Positions 11,777 to 22,300 of a stretch of 64,000 nucleotides of DNA are shown here, piece after piece. A model generated the notes under the pieces. The model was given only the letters and a program-made list of their open reading frames with translations. It did no database searches and was not told where the DNA came from. The first letter of the stretch is position 1. Each line of letters begins with the position of its first letter. The stretch comes from Lactarius indigo (Eukaryota; Basidiomycota; Agaricomycetes; Russulales; Russulaceae). The DNA lies in contig JAFKAC010000004.1 in NCBI GenBank assembly GCA_025766275.1, positions 186,001 to 250,000 of the forward strand, written 5' to 3'. Position numbers and translations under genes: made by a program.

Positions 11777-14162
11777 ATGCCGAACACCAGCAAACAAATG
11801 AAAAAGCCTACCAAGCCTACCAAAGAGGTTGAGCGCAAAGGGCCAGGCATTGAGTCTTCAGACTCTGAAGACCCTGATGACAGCGACTACAATTTTTGCC
11901 TGCAGTCTAACTGCTCAGATTTATCTTTCGATAGGGTGTCAATCATCTCTGGTGATTTACATGTCATCGCTCGAAGGGGCATTCCTACCGATGATGAGGA
12001 GGGAGGTAGCACAGAAAATGAGAGGTGTGTATTCTGGTCTAATGTATGACTGCTAAAATGTGACCTTGGACAGGGATTCGATCGCACCTGGCGATCTAGA
12101 CATGGTCACTCAAGAGGGTGTAGCTCCCGGAAACGAAGAAAGTGATAGTATGGGTCAAGCGAGGTGGGTACACTTGTTGTTTACACAGACGCCCTCCATT
12201 GACATTGCTTCACACTCAAGCCAGAGTATTGAACTAACAGATGAACAAACCGACATATTGCAGAGGCACGTTGCTGCATTCCGAGCTGCCGACCCAGATT
12301 CTCGGTCCAAAATCATCCAAGTTTCCGTTGACAGCATCAAGAAAAGTTGGCGACAAGGCGTGGGCTTCAATAGAGATGGCGTAGAAATGGTACGTTTGCT
12401 TTAGCCTCAACAATGTTGCACCGCTCTCATATTTCGTAGTTTGTACGCCGATTCCTTTATAACAGGTGCCGACGGGAGCGAAGACAATGCCAGTTTCGTC
12501 ACAGAAAATGGACATATCACGACATTTTGGTTGATGTTCACCGAAAGGAACTTGACAAGATGGCTCTCGAAATGTCTGGGTCGAAGCGGGGATCGGCAGC
12601 CTACCTTGGTTGCTACAAAAAGTCCATCAAGGTGATCAGCCAGAGATTAGATGAACATACACGGGTGAAGTACAGAGCGGAGGCGAAGAAATGGACAGAG
12701 CAACAGGCTCCCCCTCGGCAGCAGCAGCGGTACGTGCATGCCAAGCACTCTATCGTGTGGGAAGTAACTAAGTCCTATCAAGGATGTTTGGGAAACATGG
12801 TATCAACACCATGCGAGATTTTTCTGAGTCCATGTACCGCCAATATGGTGTACGGGTTGCCATATTAGCAGGCTACTGCGACAGTGATGGCGAACCGGCG
12901 ATCATGTTGTGAGTATCAAATTCTATCTACTTACAATCTAGCGACCTATTACCTAGCCATGACATCAATAACGAATTGGGTGGAACGTCCTTCAAATCGC
13001 GACACAAAGACTGGCAGAGGGACCCAATGGTCGAGGACTTCTCAAGATGGACTGCCGAGTCCTTTGGTGGGAGTCTATTTTGCTTCAAGGGAAGTGTGCT
13101 AATGCGGCACCTTTATAGGAGTCCATGCTAGCGATGACAGCAAAGAGGAGGGAAAAGGGAAGGATGCAACGCCAATTATCAAGCTGGTGATAGACAAGAA
13201 TGGGTATCCCATGCTGCCGAGATGGGAAGCCATCAAACGCGAGGGTCTTATGTACAGGAAGTACCTCATTGGCAGGTTCATGGGCGAGACGTACAGTAAG
13301 TGAGCTACAGCTTGTAGTAGACCTATCACTTATGAACTTATCAGAGATTGCTGTGGGCGGGGGAAAGGGCAGAATCCCATGGGCCAGACTGAAAGAGACC
13401 CCAGGTGACTTCATCCTTTCCAAGTACCTGCCGGCCAGTGTTACGCTCACTCAGTACCATCACATTCGCCAAGAGGATGTCAACGCATTGCTCAAACACT
13501 GGACGCAAAGGCAAGCTGCCGGCGAGATCCCATTCTGTTTCAAGATGAGAGATGTCTGGGGGCGTCAGGCACAAGGAAATGATGAAGAAACCCCTGGAGA
13601 TGGAAATGCTCTAACCAAAGAGGGGGCTGACGGTAATGGCCAAGAAGACAGCGCTGGGGGTCCAAGCGATGTAAGTAAGCTCCTTGTGTTGATGGGAGAT
13701 GCTTACCATCTTTTTCCGCACCTTAAGCCTCACCCTCACCACAGCACCAGCAGCCAAAGGCATGGAAATGGTGCCGAGGTGTGTGAGGAGCTGGGACAGG
13801 GAGATCGAGATCCATCTCCGCACCCACCCAACGCTGCACCCCCTCACACTCGCCCTCGCCCTCGCATTATCACACAACGCCACTCTACAACAGGAAGCTC
13901 AAGGGCGGATCAAGCTGCCGGGGCATCTACCACTCATAGACCAGTTCCCGACACAGCTGCCGATACTCGTCCCCCCAAGCGTCAGAAAGTCAGCAACCCC
14001 ACCATAAATGCACAGCCTGAGACTCGGCGCTCAGGGCGTTCAACACGGCCTACAGAGCGGGTCAAGCAAACGCAGTAAGTAATGACTTCTTTGTTGTATC
14101 TAGAACCTGAAGTTCCCAATAGGGGTAGCAATATGTATTCTAGGAAGAGAGCACGTCGCTAG
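11777..14162 (+). CDS. Uncharacterised Agaricomycete TE-cargo protein
   Basis: No named domain, but the core matches my memory of a large family of mushroom hypothetical proteins. Start ATG 11777. Proposed introns begin near 12033 (49 nt), 12389, 12731, 12909, 13068 and 13290. A last one near 14076 gives a basic C-terminus (KRARR) ending at TAG 14160-14162; without it, translation stops at 14078. The N-terminus is acidic (SDSEDPDDSDYN). Then come ELTDEQTDILQRHV with VDSIKKSWRQG, FRHRKWTYHDILVDVHRKEL, MFGKHGINTMRDFSESMYRQ, LVIDKNGYPMLPRWEAIKRE and LSKYLPASVTLTQYHHIRQE. The C-terminal part is low-complexity with KRQK and RRSGRSTRPTERVK, so nuclear location is likely. It is convergent with the following Zn-cluster gene. 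Confidence 0.7.
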
Positions 14163-14318
14163 CAGTCTTTGTATCACCTTTCTCCATCCACTCTCTAATT
14201 CATGGTATCACAAGTCCTCATTGTAGTATCTATTGTCCATTCGTCGTAGTCGATATACAGATGTGTTGCAAAAACTTATACTTGATGAAACAGAAAACAT
14301 GAAGGCCTAATCAGCCTT

Positions 14319-15948
14319 TTATGCCCCACCGCCTTTCATCAACACCTCCAATTTCTCCTCGACATCCGCCAACCTCATCTCCAGGTGTTGGATCCTTTCG
14401 GCAGAGTTGTGCTCAGGAACTTCCTGAGGTGCTTGAGCTGCCGAAACCCCAGAACGCTGCCGAGAGGATGACAGAACCAAGTGTGAGGGCATTGGCACCT
14501 CCACAACTGGCACAAGGTGTCGTGCAGGTTGCAAGCGCCGACGGAGGGAGGGAGTGATCGCGGGGGTGGCATCGGCAGCACCGGCAGCTGCAGCAGGAGC
14601 GGAGGGACCGGCAGCTGCAGTGGCGGTAGCGGTGGCAGTGGTGTCAGTGGCAGAGGGGTTGGGAGAGGTGGGAGAGTCAGGCGCCGTGGGGGCCAGCGAA
14701 GCTGGAGACGCTGCGTTGGATGACGTGCTGTACAGCGTCAGCCCCTCAACCAACCTTGAGGCCGATGCTGCCAAGTCTGACGCCTCCGACGTCTTCCTGT
14801 ATGCAGCTGCGGGCTGCTTTCCTTCCCGCACCTTGTACTGAGCGATGCGGTACCTGCACACCACTTCCGGCTTCAGGTGGCGCCGATCGGTCTTGCCTGT
14901 CTTCGAGTTTGGCGGCATCAAGCTGCACCCCACCTTGCTGCTTTGGCAGCGCAAGCAGGGAGCTGTCGGCTGTGGCTCGCAGTGCACATTGGCCTTGATG
15001 CATCTTTCACACTATCACCAAGTTCTTTCAGCTGAATCTTAATGAAAATATATAACTACGCACCGAAAATTCATACTCGTCGTCGTCGTCATCGTCATCA
15101 TCGTCGTCCTCACTCTCCAACTCGTCTCCTATCACTTTGGGAGGGAGTCGGACTGGCACATTCCGCTTCTTGGAACGGTGCGGCGGTGGTGAAGTAAGCT
15201 TGCGCTTCCTCGAGGTAGCTGCCGAACCAGCTGCCTTCTTCTTTCCCTTCTTGTGGATTGAGGGAGGCTCAGGGGACTTATGGAGTTAATCAGAAACAAA
15301 ACGTAAATGGGGAAGTATTATTGCTCACCTCCTCCAGCTGGTCTACCTCCATCTCGTCTTCTGAGTCTTCAGGAGGTGGGCCCATGATGAGCGTCACCTT
15401 CGGCAGGTGCCGACGAGGAGGTGAAGGTGGTGGTGGTGGTGGCGGTGTAGGACTTGGTGCTGCATTTCCAGCGGGCACCCCCCCATCCCCATGCTTGGCA
15501 GCTGTGGAGGTTTAGACTGTGTTTGAGGGAAAGGTGAACAGTGACTTACCAAGGTGCTCCCACCAGCGGCCCTCATTTGGAGGCAATAGGTGCGAGATGT
15601 CGGCGGGGAATTTGGCACTGGGCAGGTAATATTTGTGCTTGTTAATTGAAGGGTGCCCCCTGCCGATGTCTGACAAATCCCCCTTGGCATCGAGGACGAT
15701 ATACAAGGCGGCTAGCGTTGGGTGTAGCGCCGGCAGGTCCCCCGAATTTCGCCGGAGCCTCCTGAACTCTCGCGTCATGAGGACCTAGTTCAAATGGGGA
15801 TTGGATGGAAACTGCAATTGAATTAAGTACGTACCTTCTCTTCCTCAAAGCGGCGTTCCCATTCAGCCCTGTCAGCAACATCGCGAACGCTGACATAGCT
15901 TGCAACAGCGGCCTCAACCCTAGCGGCGATATGGAGGAGGGAATTCAT
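14319..15948 (-). CDS. Zn-cluster-like cargo protein
   Basis: Five exons join with perfect phase: 15948-15835, 15784-15550, 15501 to about 15330, about 15276-15070, and about 15015-14319. Residues 1-115 are a helical region (REFRRLRRNSGDLPALHPT, then KHKYYLPSAKFPADISHLLP and RWWEHL). Then come a proline run, an acidic segment (EDSEDEMEVDQLEE), a basic nuclear-signal-like part (HKKGKKKAAGSAATSRKRKL), and about ten consecutive acidic residues. The last exon opens with a cysteine cluster: CERC, then CEPQ, then PCLRC and KVGCSLM, resembling half of a fungal binuclear zinc cluster. The end, ERIQHLEMRLADVEEKLEVL, is a short coiled coil. A DNA- or chromatin-binding role is likely from composition only. 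It is divergent from the next gene across 245 bp. Confidence 0.75.
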
Positions 15949-16193
15949 GGCGTTGGTGGGTATGAAAAAAAGTGTGTTGGCAGTTTACGTTGCCACATTG
16001 AAGCGAGGTCAACAAGCGGCATGCTGCCGAGCTGCCGAAACTACCGATCTGGAATCTGGAACCTGACTCAGCAAAAAACAGTAATGAATCTTGAGTGTCT
16101 CTTGCGTAATAAGCAATCTAGATATATAGGCTCATTCCGCATTGAGTCTCCCTTATCACCGCCTCATCAAACTGTCCCACTTCTTTGCTAGCT
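15949..16193. promoter_or_regulatory. Divergent promoter with tandem CTGCCGA pair
   Basis: Region between the starts of the Zn-cluster gene (minus) and the repeat-protein gene (plus). It has two directly abutting boxes, CTGCCGA at 16024-16030 and 16032-16038, and a TATATA stretch near 16129 about 65 bp before ATG 16194. Bidirectional use is inferred from gene order. Confidence 0.45.
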
Positions 16194-17140
16194 ATGTCTC
16201 GCCCTTTTCTTGCACTATCGGTTGACACTCGGCAGCTTGTGACCGGAAGAGATGCGCCATTATCTGCCGAAGGTCAAGACGATTTTGGCATGGATGGGTC
16301 GCCCTCTCCACAAAGCCAACACAGCTTTGGCATGGATGGGTCACCCTCCCCTCAAAGTCAACGCAGCTTCGGTATGAGTGGGTTGTCATCCCCTCAACAC
16401 CAATACAGTTTCGGCATGGGTGGGTCACCCTCTCCTCAACGCCGACATAGTTTCGGCATGGATATGTCACCATCCCCCCAACGCCAACACAATCTTGGCA
16501 GGGATGGGTCACCCTTGTCACCCTCTTCGCATGGACAACGCAACTTTGGTGTGGACAAGCTGCCTTCACCAGAATCTCAAGACAACTTCGGCAAGGATAT
16601 GCCGACCTCACCTGACATCCAAGATCAGGGGACTGACCCTGCGTCGAGGATGGAAGCCCCACTGGTTCTAGGGACTCAACAACCCAGCATTGACCCAGTG
16701 CCAACACAGGAGGAAAGATCTGGGACAGGCGTCTCTCTACCTACCGAGGCCAGAGAGACCTTCGGCAGCCATTCGGCAGCTCACAGTAAGTCTCATTTCT
16801 ACTGATTATATATGTCTCTAACTCTGTGTGCACAGCTTGGAATTGGGGTGATCGTGCCCCATCTCCCAGCAACTCTGAGATAAAGGAAGGTGAGGTCGGT
16901 CAGGAGGAAGCACCTTCAGAGCTGGTGCGCCACATTGTCAACCTAGCATAGTGAAAACTGACCATTGTTTCTTTCTAGCAAGAAGAGTACGACCTGGGAA
17001 CTCGGGTGTCGATCTTACGTGCCGAAGCTGTAAGACTTCGGCGGATCTACGTCCAAGCTTGGCGGATTTATGAGAGGGAGATTGCTTTGAGTGAGGTTGT
17101 AGACGCTATGGTAGATGAGCTGGACAATATTGAGGCGTAG
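16194..17140 (+). CDS. Cargo protein with eight 14-residue SPSPQ repeats
   Basis: Three exons (16194-16785, 16836-16924, 16979-17140) join in frame with GT-AG introns to 280 residues. I do not recognise a family. Residues about 30-145 are eight tandem copies of a 14-residue unit, FGMDGSPSPQSQHS in its clearest form, the sixth with a three-residue insertion. The Ser-Pro pairs suggest a phosphorylatable, disordered low-complexity region, possibly a scaffold or a transcription-related tail; this is inference. Exon 3 is a Glu/Arg-rich helix (EYDLGTRVSILRAEAVRLRR) typical of coiled coils. The start at ATG 16194 was preferred to an upstream in-frame TTG. TCGGCAG boxes occur in and around the gene (16223, 16763, 16773). 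It is the last gene before the right-hand array. Confidence 0.7.
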
Positions 17141-17440
17141 AACATTATATAGCGGTGTCGAATACTTAAATAGTACGCATATAGCAGCCTTGATTCAGAT
17201 GCAATTTAAGTACACCCAGAAGAGATTGCTGGTTGATATGATAAAGGATAATGGGCAACTCAAATGACAAAGTCGGGATCTCCAAAAAGGACACCAGCAC
17301 AATGTAAGATACTCAGTAAAGGTGCTATGAGGGTGATGTAGAGGCCATTTGGGACCGTCGGTATTATTTGCAGGAACATTGTAGGGCTTAAGTAGTCCCA
17401 GTGAGGATGGTCGGTAGCTCTCTGTGATTCAATTCTGGGC
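17141..17440. other. Intergenic, no feature recognised
   Basis: Three hundred bases between the repeat-protein gene and the right array. No convincing open frame and no element-type box except a degenerate TCGGTAGC near 17411. Confidence 0.5.
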
Positions 17441-19330
17441 CAACTGCAAACCATCAACAGCAATTCACGACTATGGCCATTGGCCCACCCATTTATCTCA
17501 GCAGTTTTGCCAATCAGTGTCCATGGCCAATCTGAGCTATTCGGCAGCTCTATCAATGGGCCCACTAATGATATATACCAGCTGTTACTTGATGGGCCCA
17601 CGTGGGTTTTACCTATGTAATTGGTCTATTTACACTATTACTAGATCGTGGGTCTGTTCAATGTGTTCGGCAGCTTTCAATGAGTTCAACCCAGGCCCAC
17701 TCTAAATTATTGACAACTCTTCTAAGCTGTGCCAATTGGCCCATTCGTTTATCTCGGCAGTTTTTCCAATCAGTGTCCATGGCCCATCCTTTTATGCCAG
17801 CGGTTCTATCCATGGGCCCACTCATGATATATGCCCACTGCTACTTGATGGGCCCACGAGGGTTGATCGATGTAATAGGTCCATTTACACTATGTCTAGA
17901 TCATGGGCCCACTCAAGTTGTTCGGCAGCTCTCGATGAGTTCAACCGCAGGCCTACTCTAAACTATTGACAACTCTTCCTAGCTGTGCCAATTGGCCCAT
18001 CCATTTATTTCAGCAGTTTTATCCATGGGCCCAATCATGATATATGCCCACTCTTGCTTGATGGGGCCATGTGGGTTCAACAATGTAATAGGTCAATTTA
18101 CACCCTGCCTGATCGTGGGCCCACTCAAGATGTTCGGCAGCTCTCTGTGGGCTCAACAATGGGCCCATTCTAATATATTGACAACTCTTCCTGGCTGTGC
18201 CAATTGGCCCATCCATTTATCTTGGCAGTTCTATCCATGGGCCCACTCATCACATATGCCCACTCTTGCTTGATGGGCCTGCGTGGTTTCACCAATGTAA
18301 TAGGTCAATTTACACCCTGCCTGATCATGGGCCCACTCAAGATGTTCAGCAGCTCTCTGTGGGCTCAACAATGGGCCCATTCTAATATATTGACAACTCT
18401 TCCTAGCTGTGCCAATTGGCCCATCCATTTATCTTGGCAGTTCTATCCATGGGCCCACTCATCACATATGCCCACTCTTGCTTGATGGGCCCATGTGGTT
18501 TCACCAATGTAATAGGTCAATTTACACCCTGCCTGATCATGGGCCCACTCAAGATGTTTGGCAGCTCTCTGTGGGCTCAACAATGGGCCCATTCTAATAT
18601 ATTGACAACTCTTCCTAGCTGTGCCAATTGGCCTGTCCATTTATCTTGGCAGTTTGATCCATGGGCCCACTCATGATATATGCCCCTCTTACTTGATGGG
18701 CCCATGTGGTTTTACCAATGTAATAGGTCAATTTACACCCTGCCTGATCGTGGGCCCACTCAAGATGTTCGGCAGCTCTCTGTGGGCTCAACAATGGGCC
18801 CATTCTAATATATTGACAACACTTCCTAGCTGTGCCAATTGGCCCATCCATTTATCTCGGCAGTTCTATCCATGGGCCCACTCATGATATATGCCCCTCT
18901 TACTTGATGGGCCCATGTGGTTTCACCAATGTAATAGGTCAACTTACACCCTGCCTGATCATGGGCCCACTCAAGATGTTTGGCAGGTCTTTGTAGGCTC
19001 AACAATGGGCCCATTCTAATATATTGACAACTCTTCCTAGCTGTGCCAATTGGCCCATCCATTTATCTCGGCAGTTCGATCCATGGGCCCATGTGGTTTC
19101 ACCAATGTAATAGGTCAATTTATACTATGCCTTGATTGTGGGCCCACTCAATGTGTTTGGCAGCTCTCAATGAGTTTAACCATGGGCCCACTGTATACTA
19201 TTGACAAAACTTCCCAGCTACTACAATTGGCCCATTCATTTATCTTGGCAGTTCTATCCATGGGCCCACTCATGATATATGCTCACTCTTGCTTGATGGG
19301 CCCACATGGGTTTCAACAACCTGTAAGGTC
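17441..19330. repeat. 212-bp tandem array, right subterminal region
   Basis: About nine units. The central ones repeat exactly every 212 bp (identical blocks at 17985, 18197, 18409 and 18621); the first is longer and the last two are rearranged. Each unit has two boxes of the type ATCTCGGCAG and GTTCGGCAGCTC, several TGGGCCCA palindromes and TATATTGACAACTC. Read on the minus strand, the left array shows the same box order. Between units the CpG of the box varies between CG, TG and CA, while surrounding bases are conserved. Confidence 0.95.
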
Positions 19331-22300
19331 TATATGCACATGGGCTTTTACATACACATTGTCACTAACTTGCGCCATTATGTGGGTGAACCTGCCACAG
19401 GCTGTACCATCATCGAACATGCCCCAGAATATTTTTGCGTAGAGATTGTTGGAATGGAGTCAACGGACATGAAATATTGTGTTATGGACGTGTCTGCAGG
19501 TGCAGAGAAGTGTGATGAGGTGTATGGGAGGTCCTAGAGCGGGTGAAAGGGCGACTTCAAGGGTGAGGCTGCCACTGAGGCGTTCCAAGACCTCTGTGGG
19601 GACTTGGAGAGAGAAGGTGGAGAGGCACAAGTACGCCAATCTCACACCCTACCACAGCGTCGTCAGTGCCAGCCGCTGGCACGACAACATCAAAGAAAAC
19701 AAAACCTCACCAAGAATGAAGGCGACGATGCATCCCTCCTATGGTGCAAGTGCCATCATCACGCGGTGGATATGGTGCTTCTAGGTGGACACCATTCGGT
19801 TGCCCCCCTAGGATTGAAGTACCAACCTTCCAGAGATATGGCACATGCCCATCACATCTTATTCCATGGGACATGTTTACACCCTCACATAAACTGTGCT
19901 ATAGTGGTGACTTCGTCTTGACTGTGTGCCTCCCTTCAACGTTGTCATTACCACTGGAACAACTTATATATGAAGGACCACGTAAGCACTCTAAGAAAGA
20001 AGCTAAGTGAGCCATTGCGTTCAAAGCTGTCAATGTATTACATTCGTTGGGGATCTTCAACAATCACCTATTTCTGGCTCACTGGAAGGAAGATCTAGAA
20101 ATTGATGGGAATCGAAATCAGGCAGGCGATGTGACATACATCCCCGAATAATTTCATGGAAGAGCTTGAAATCAACATACATGCCACAGCATGATCGGCG
20201 CCAGATGGGGAAAGGATGTTTTGGTTGAAGGTGACAGCAGCATAGTAGCATGTGTGTGCACGCCAAAAGTTTCTTTCTCGCTTTGGTGTTGGTTTAGGGT
20301 TGTCCTTGAATCGGATGTGAGTGGTTGGCTTTGCACAGGAACCAGTAGGGAGTGAAGATGGCGGAGTCAGACGCATGATATGTGGAGTTGTACTGCGAAT
20401 GAGCACAGCCCTCATGAGGGATGTTCTTGCAGAAGTGGTGCTTTCTAGGTCGCCCTGGCAGGTCGTGAATTTGAGAAAATGAATCGTGATACAGAAAAAG
20501 ACAGCACACAAGCTTGTTCACAAGTAACCGTAGCAAAGTTTGCTCCTGCTCCAGATTAGAACAGAGAAGAGTGGGGATCAAGGTGAGTGACTGGGTGCGG
20601 GCATACGGCAGAGGATCCGAAGAAAAGGTCTGTGGGATGAGGTAATGAGGGGTGGATGGGGAAAAAGAAATGCAACAGCACCTCGAGGATCTGAAGGTAC
20701 TAGTAGGAGAAGAAGAACTTCTCCAACCAGTCTTTGAAGTACCAGACGATGAAGCGCTGATCTCTTACATCTGTGGGAAGGAGTGGCTGGTCGTGGAAAT
20801 ACCTGGATCATCGAGTATCATTCAACGTGTGTATGTGTAGAGTGGATGGGGGACGAAGGAAACGCACTTGAATTTTCGATTAGGAGCACCACCTCCAATC
20901 CACCAGTCCGTGATTGCCCTTGCAGCTTTGGGCCGCTCCTCCTTCCCTCAGGCTGCCGTATTGCCCCTACCCTTCTCCCCATCCTGAGAAACACTCATAC
21001 CACGTCTCCTCTTCTCTGCCAGACTCTTCAATGCCTCCAGCGCTCTGATGTTACACAAAGGCGTTCCTTGAGCCATGAGTGTGAGGGTACTAAGCCAATC
21101 ACTGAGGGTACCGCCTGTGAGGACATTGCGAAGGAATGATTGATTTGATACGGAGCCACTCGAAGCGTTCAGGAAAGTGGAAAAATTTGCCAGTTCGGAA
21201 GCATGCAGAGAGGAAGCGTTGTTGAGTAATGTTGCAGTGTGATATGCAGATTGGGAAAGTACAGGCTCGGAGGTGGGGCGAAGATGGTGAAGAAAATCGT
21301 ACCAATCAGGCATCAGAGGGACGAGTAAATTGGTCTTTGATGACGAAGCAGCTAGGACTATCGTCGAGTCTGTCAAAACATGGATTCTCCCAAACCCTAC
21401 CTACTTCTCTCTTCTGTCTGCGGAGAACGCATTGCTGGGGTACGTGTGTGACCCCAACCACACTGAGGACATGACACCCCAGGTTAGCATGAATGCTGAA
21501 ATTAATAAGCGGTGCCTGCGGTGTAAGGACACTACTTAGTAAGAGGTCCGGGTGGGTTCCAAGGAAGAATGTGTTTCAACTCCAAGACGATGGGACAATG
21601 GAGAAGAGAGCCTAAGGAAGGCCGAGGGGCCAAGGGTCCGAGGGGAACACGAGAAGAAGTAAGCAGAGACACCAAAAAAAAGTATAGACAAGACATGAAG
21701 ACAATAAGGTGAAGCGAGATAACATCGGTGTCTGAGCATAGTATGCCTTGTCCAGTGGTACACCACAACGTGTTCGAATATGTGTTGTCGCAGATGATCT
21801 TGGACGTTAGCATGAATGCCCAAATCCTAGGGCCAGGGAGTAGGGCAAGCAGTAGGTGCCAGTGTGACAGTCATCAGTTTCGCAGATGTTGACAAGTAGA
21901 TGCCCGAAGCACAACTTGACTTGCCTAGCGTTGAAACTGGGGGAGTGCTGCTGGCCAGCTGGGATTTTCCGAATTGAATGTAAGTGCACATCGGACCCTG
22001 TGGAAGTGAAAGCCGTGACAGGGGAAGTGCGATGTCCAAGCTCAGACTGCGTGCCCCCAGTAGACTAATAGGGAAAGACATGAGAATGAGTAAAGACGCA
22101 GGGAAATTGGTGTCTTTATTGAGTGCAAGTCCGGGTCCTATATACGTCGAGTACCAGTAAGTAAGGGCGGTGTCATCAAAAATGCTAAGTCAAAATTTGG
22201 TGGAGCGGTAGGGCAAGTGGGGGAAAGTAAAATGAGAGTGTCCTGCATGTAGTGACAAAGTCCAAAAGATGAAGGGTTGGGGGTAAGACTGACTTGAACG

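Larger units (their letters stand above)
1..19330. mobile_element. Giant KDZ-superfamily DNA transposon (left end outside window)
   Basis: Inferred as one element. It contains a spliceable KDZ transposase gene, an adjacent TET/JBP-like dioxygenase gene and five cargo genes, enclosed by two tandem arrays. The left array (period 220) read on the minus strand has the same order of blocks as the right array (period 212) read on the plus strand: TGGGCCCA, then TATATTGnCA, then AATTGGnCCA, then a TCGGCAG box. The heptamer TCGGCAG or its complement is spread through genes, introns and intergenic DNA up to about 19.3 kb and is nearly absent beyond. KDZ transposases linked to TET/JBP genes are known in mushrooms; the arrays as inverted subterminal regions are my inference. 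Terminal inverted repeats and a target duplication were not found, because the left end is outside the window and the right end is not sharp. Confidence 0.62.

Noticed and set aside
17441..19330. Repeated 62-93-codon open frames in the right array
   Set aside because: Same reason: period 212 is not a multiple of three, so frames shift between units.
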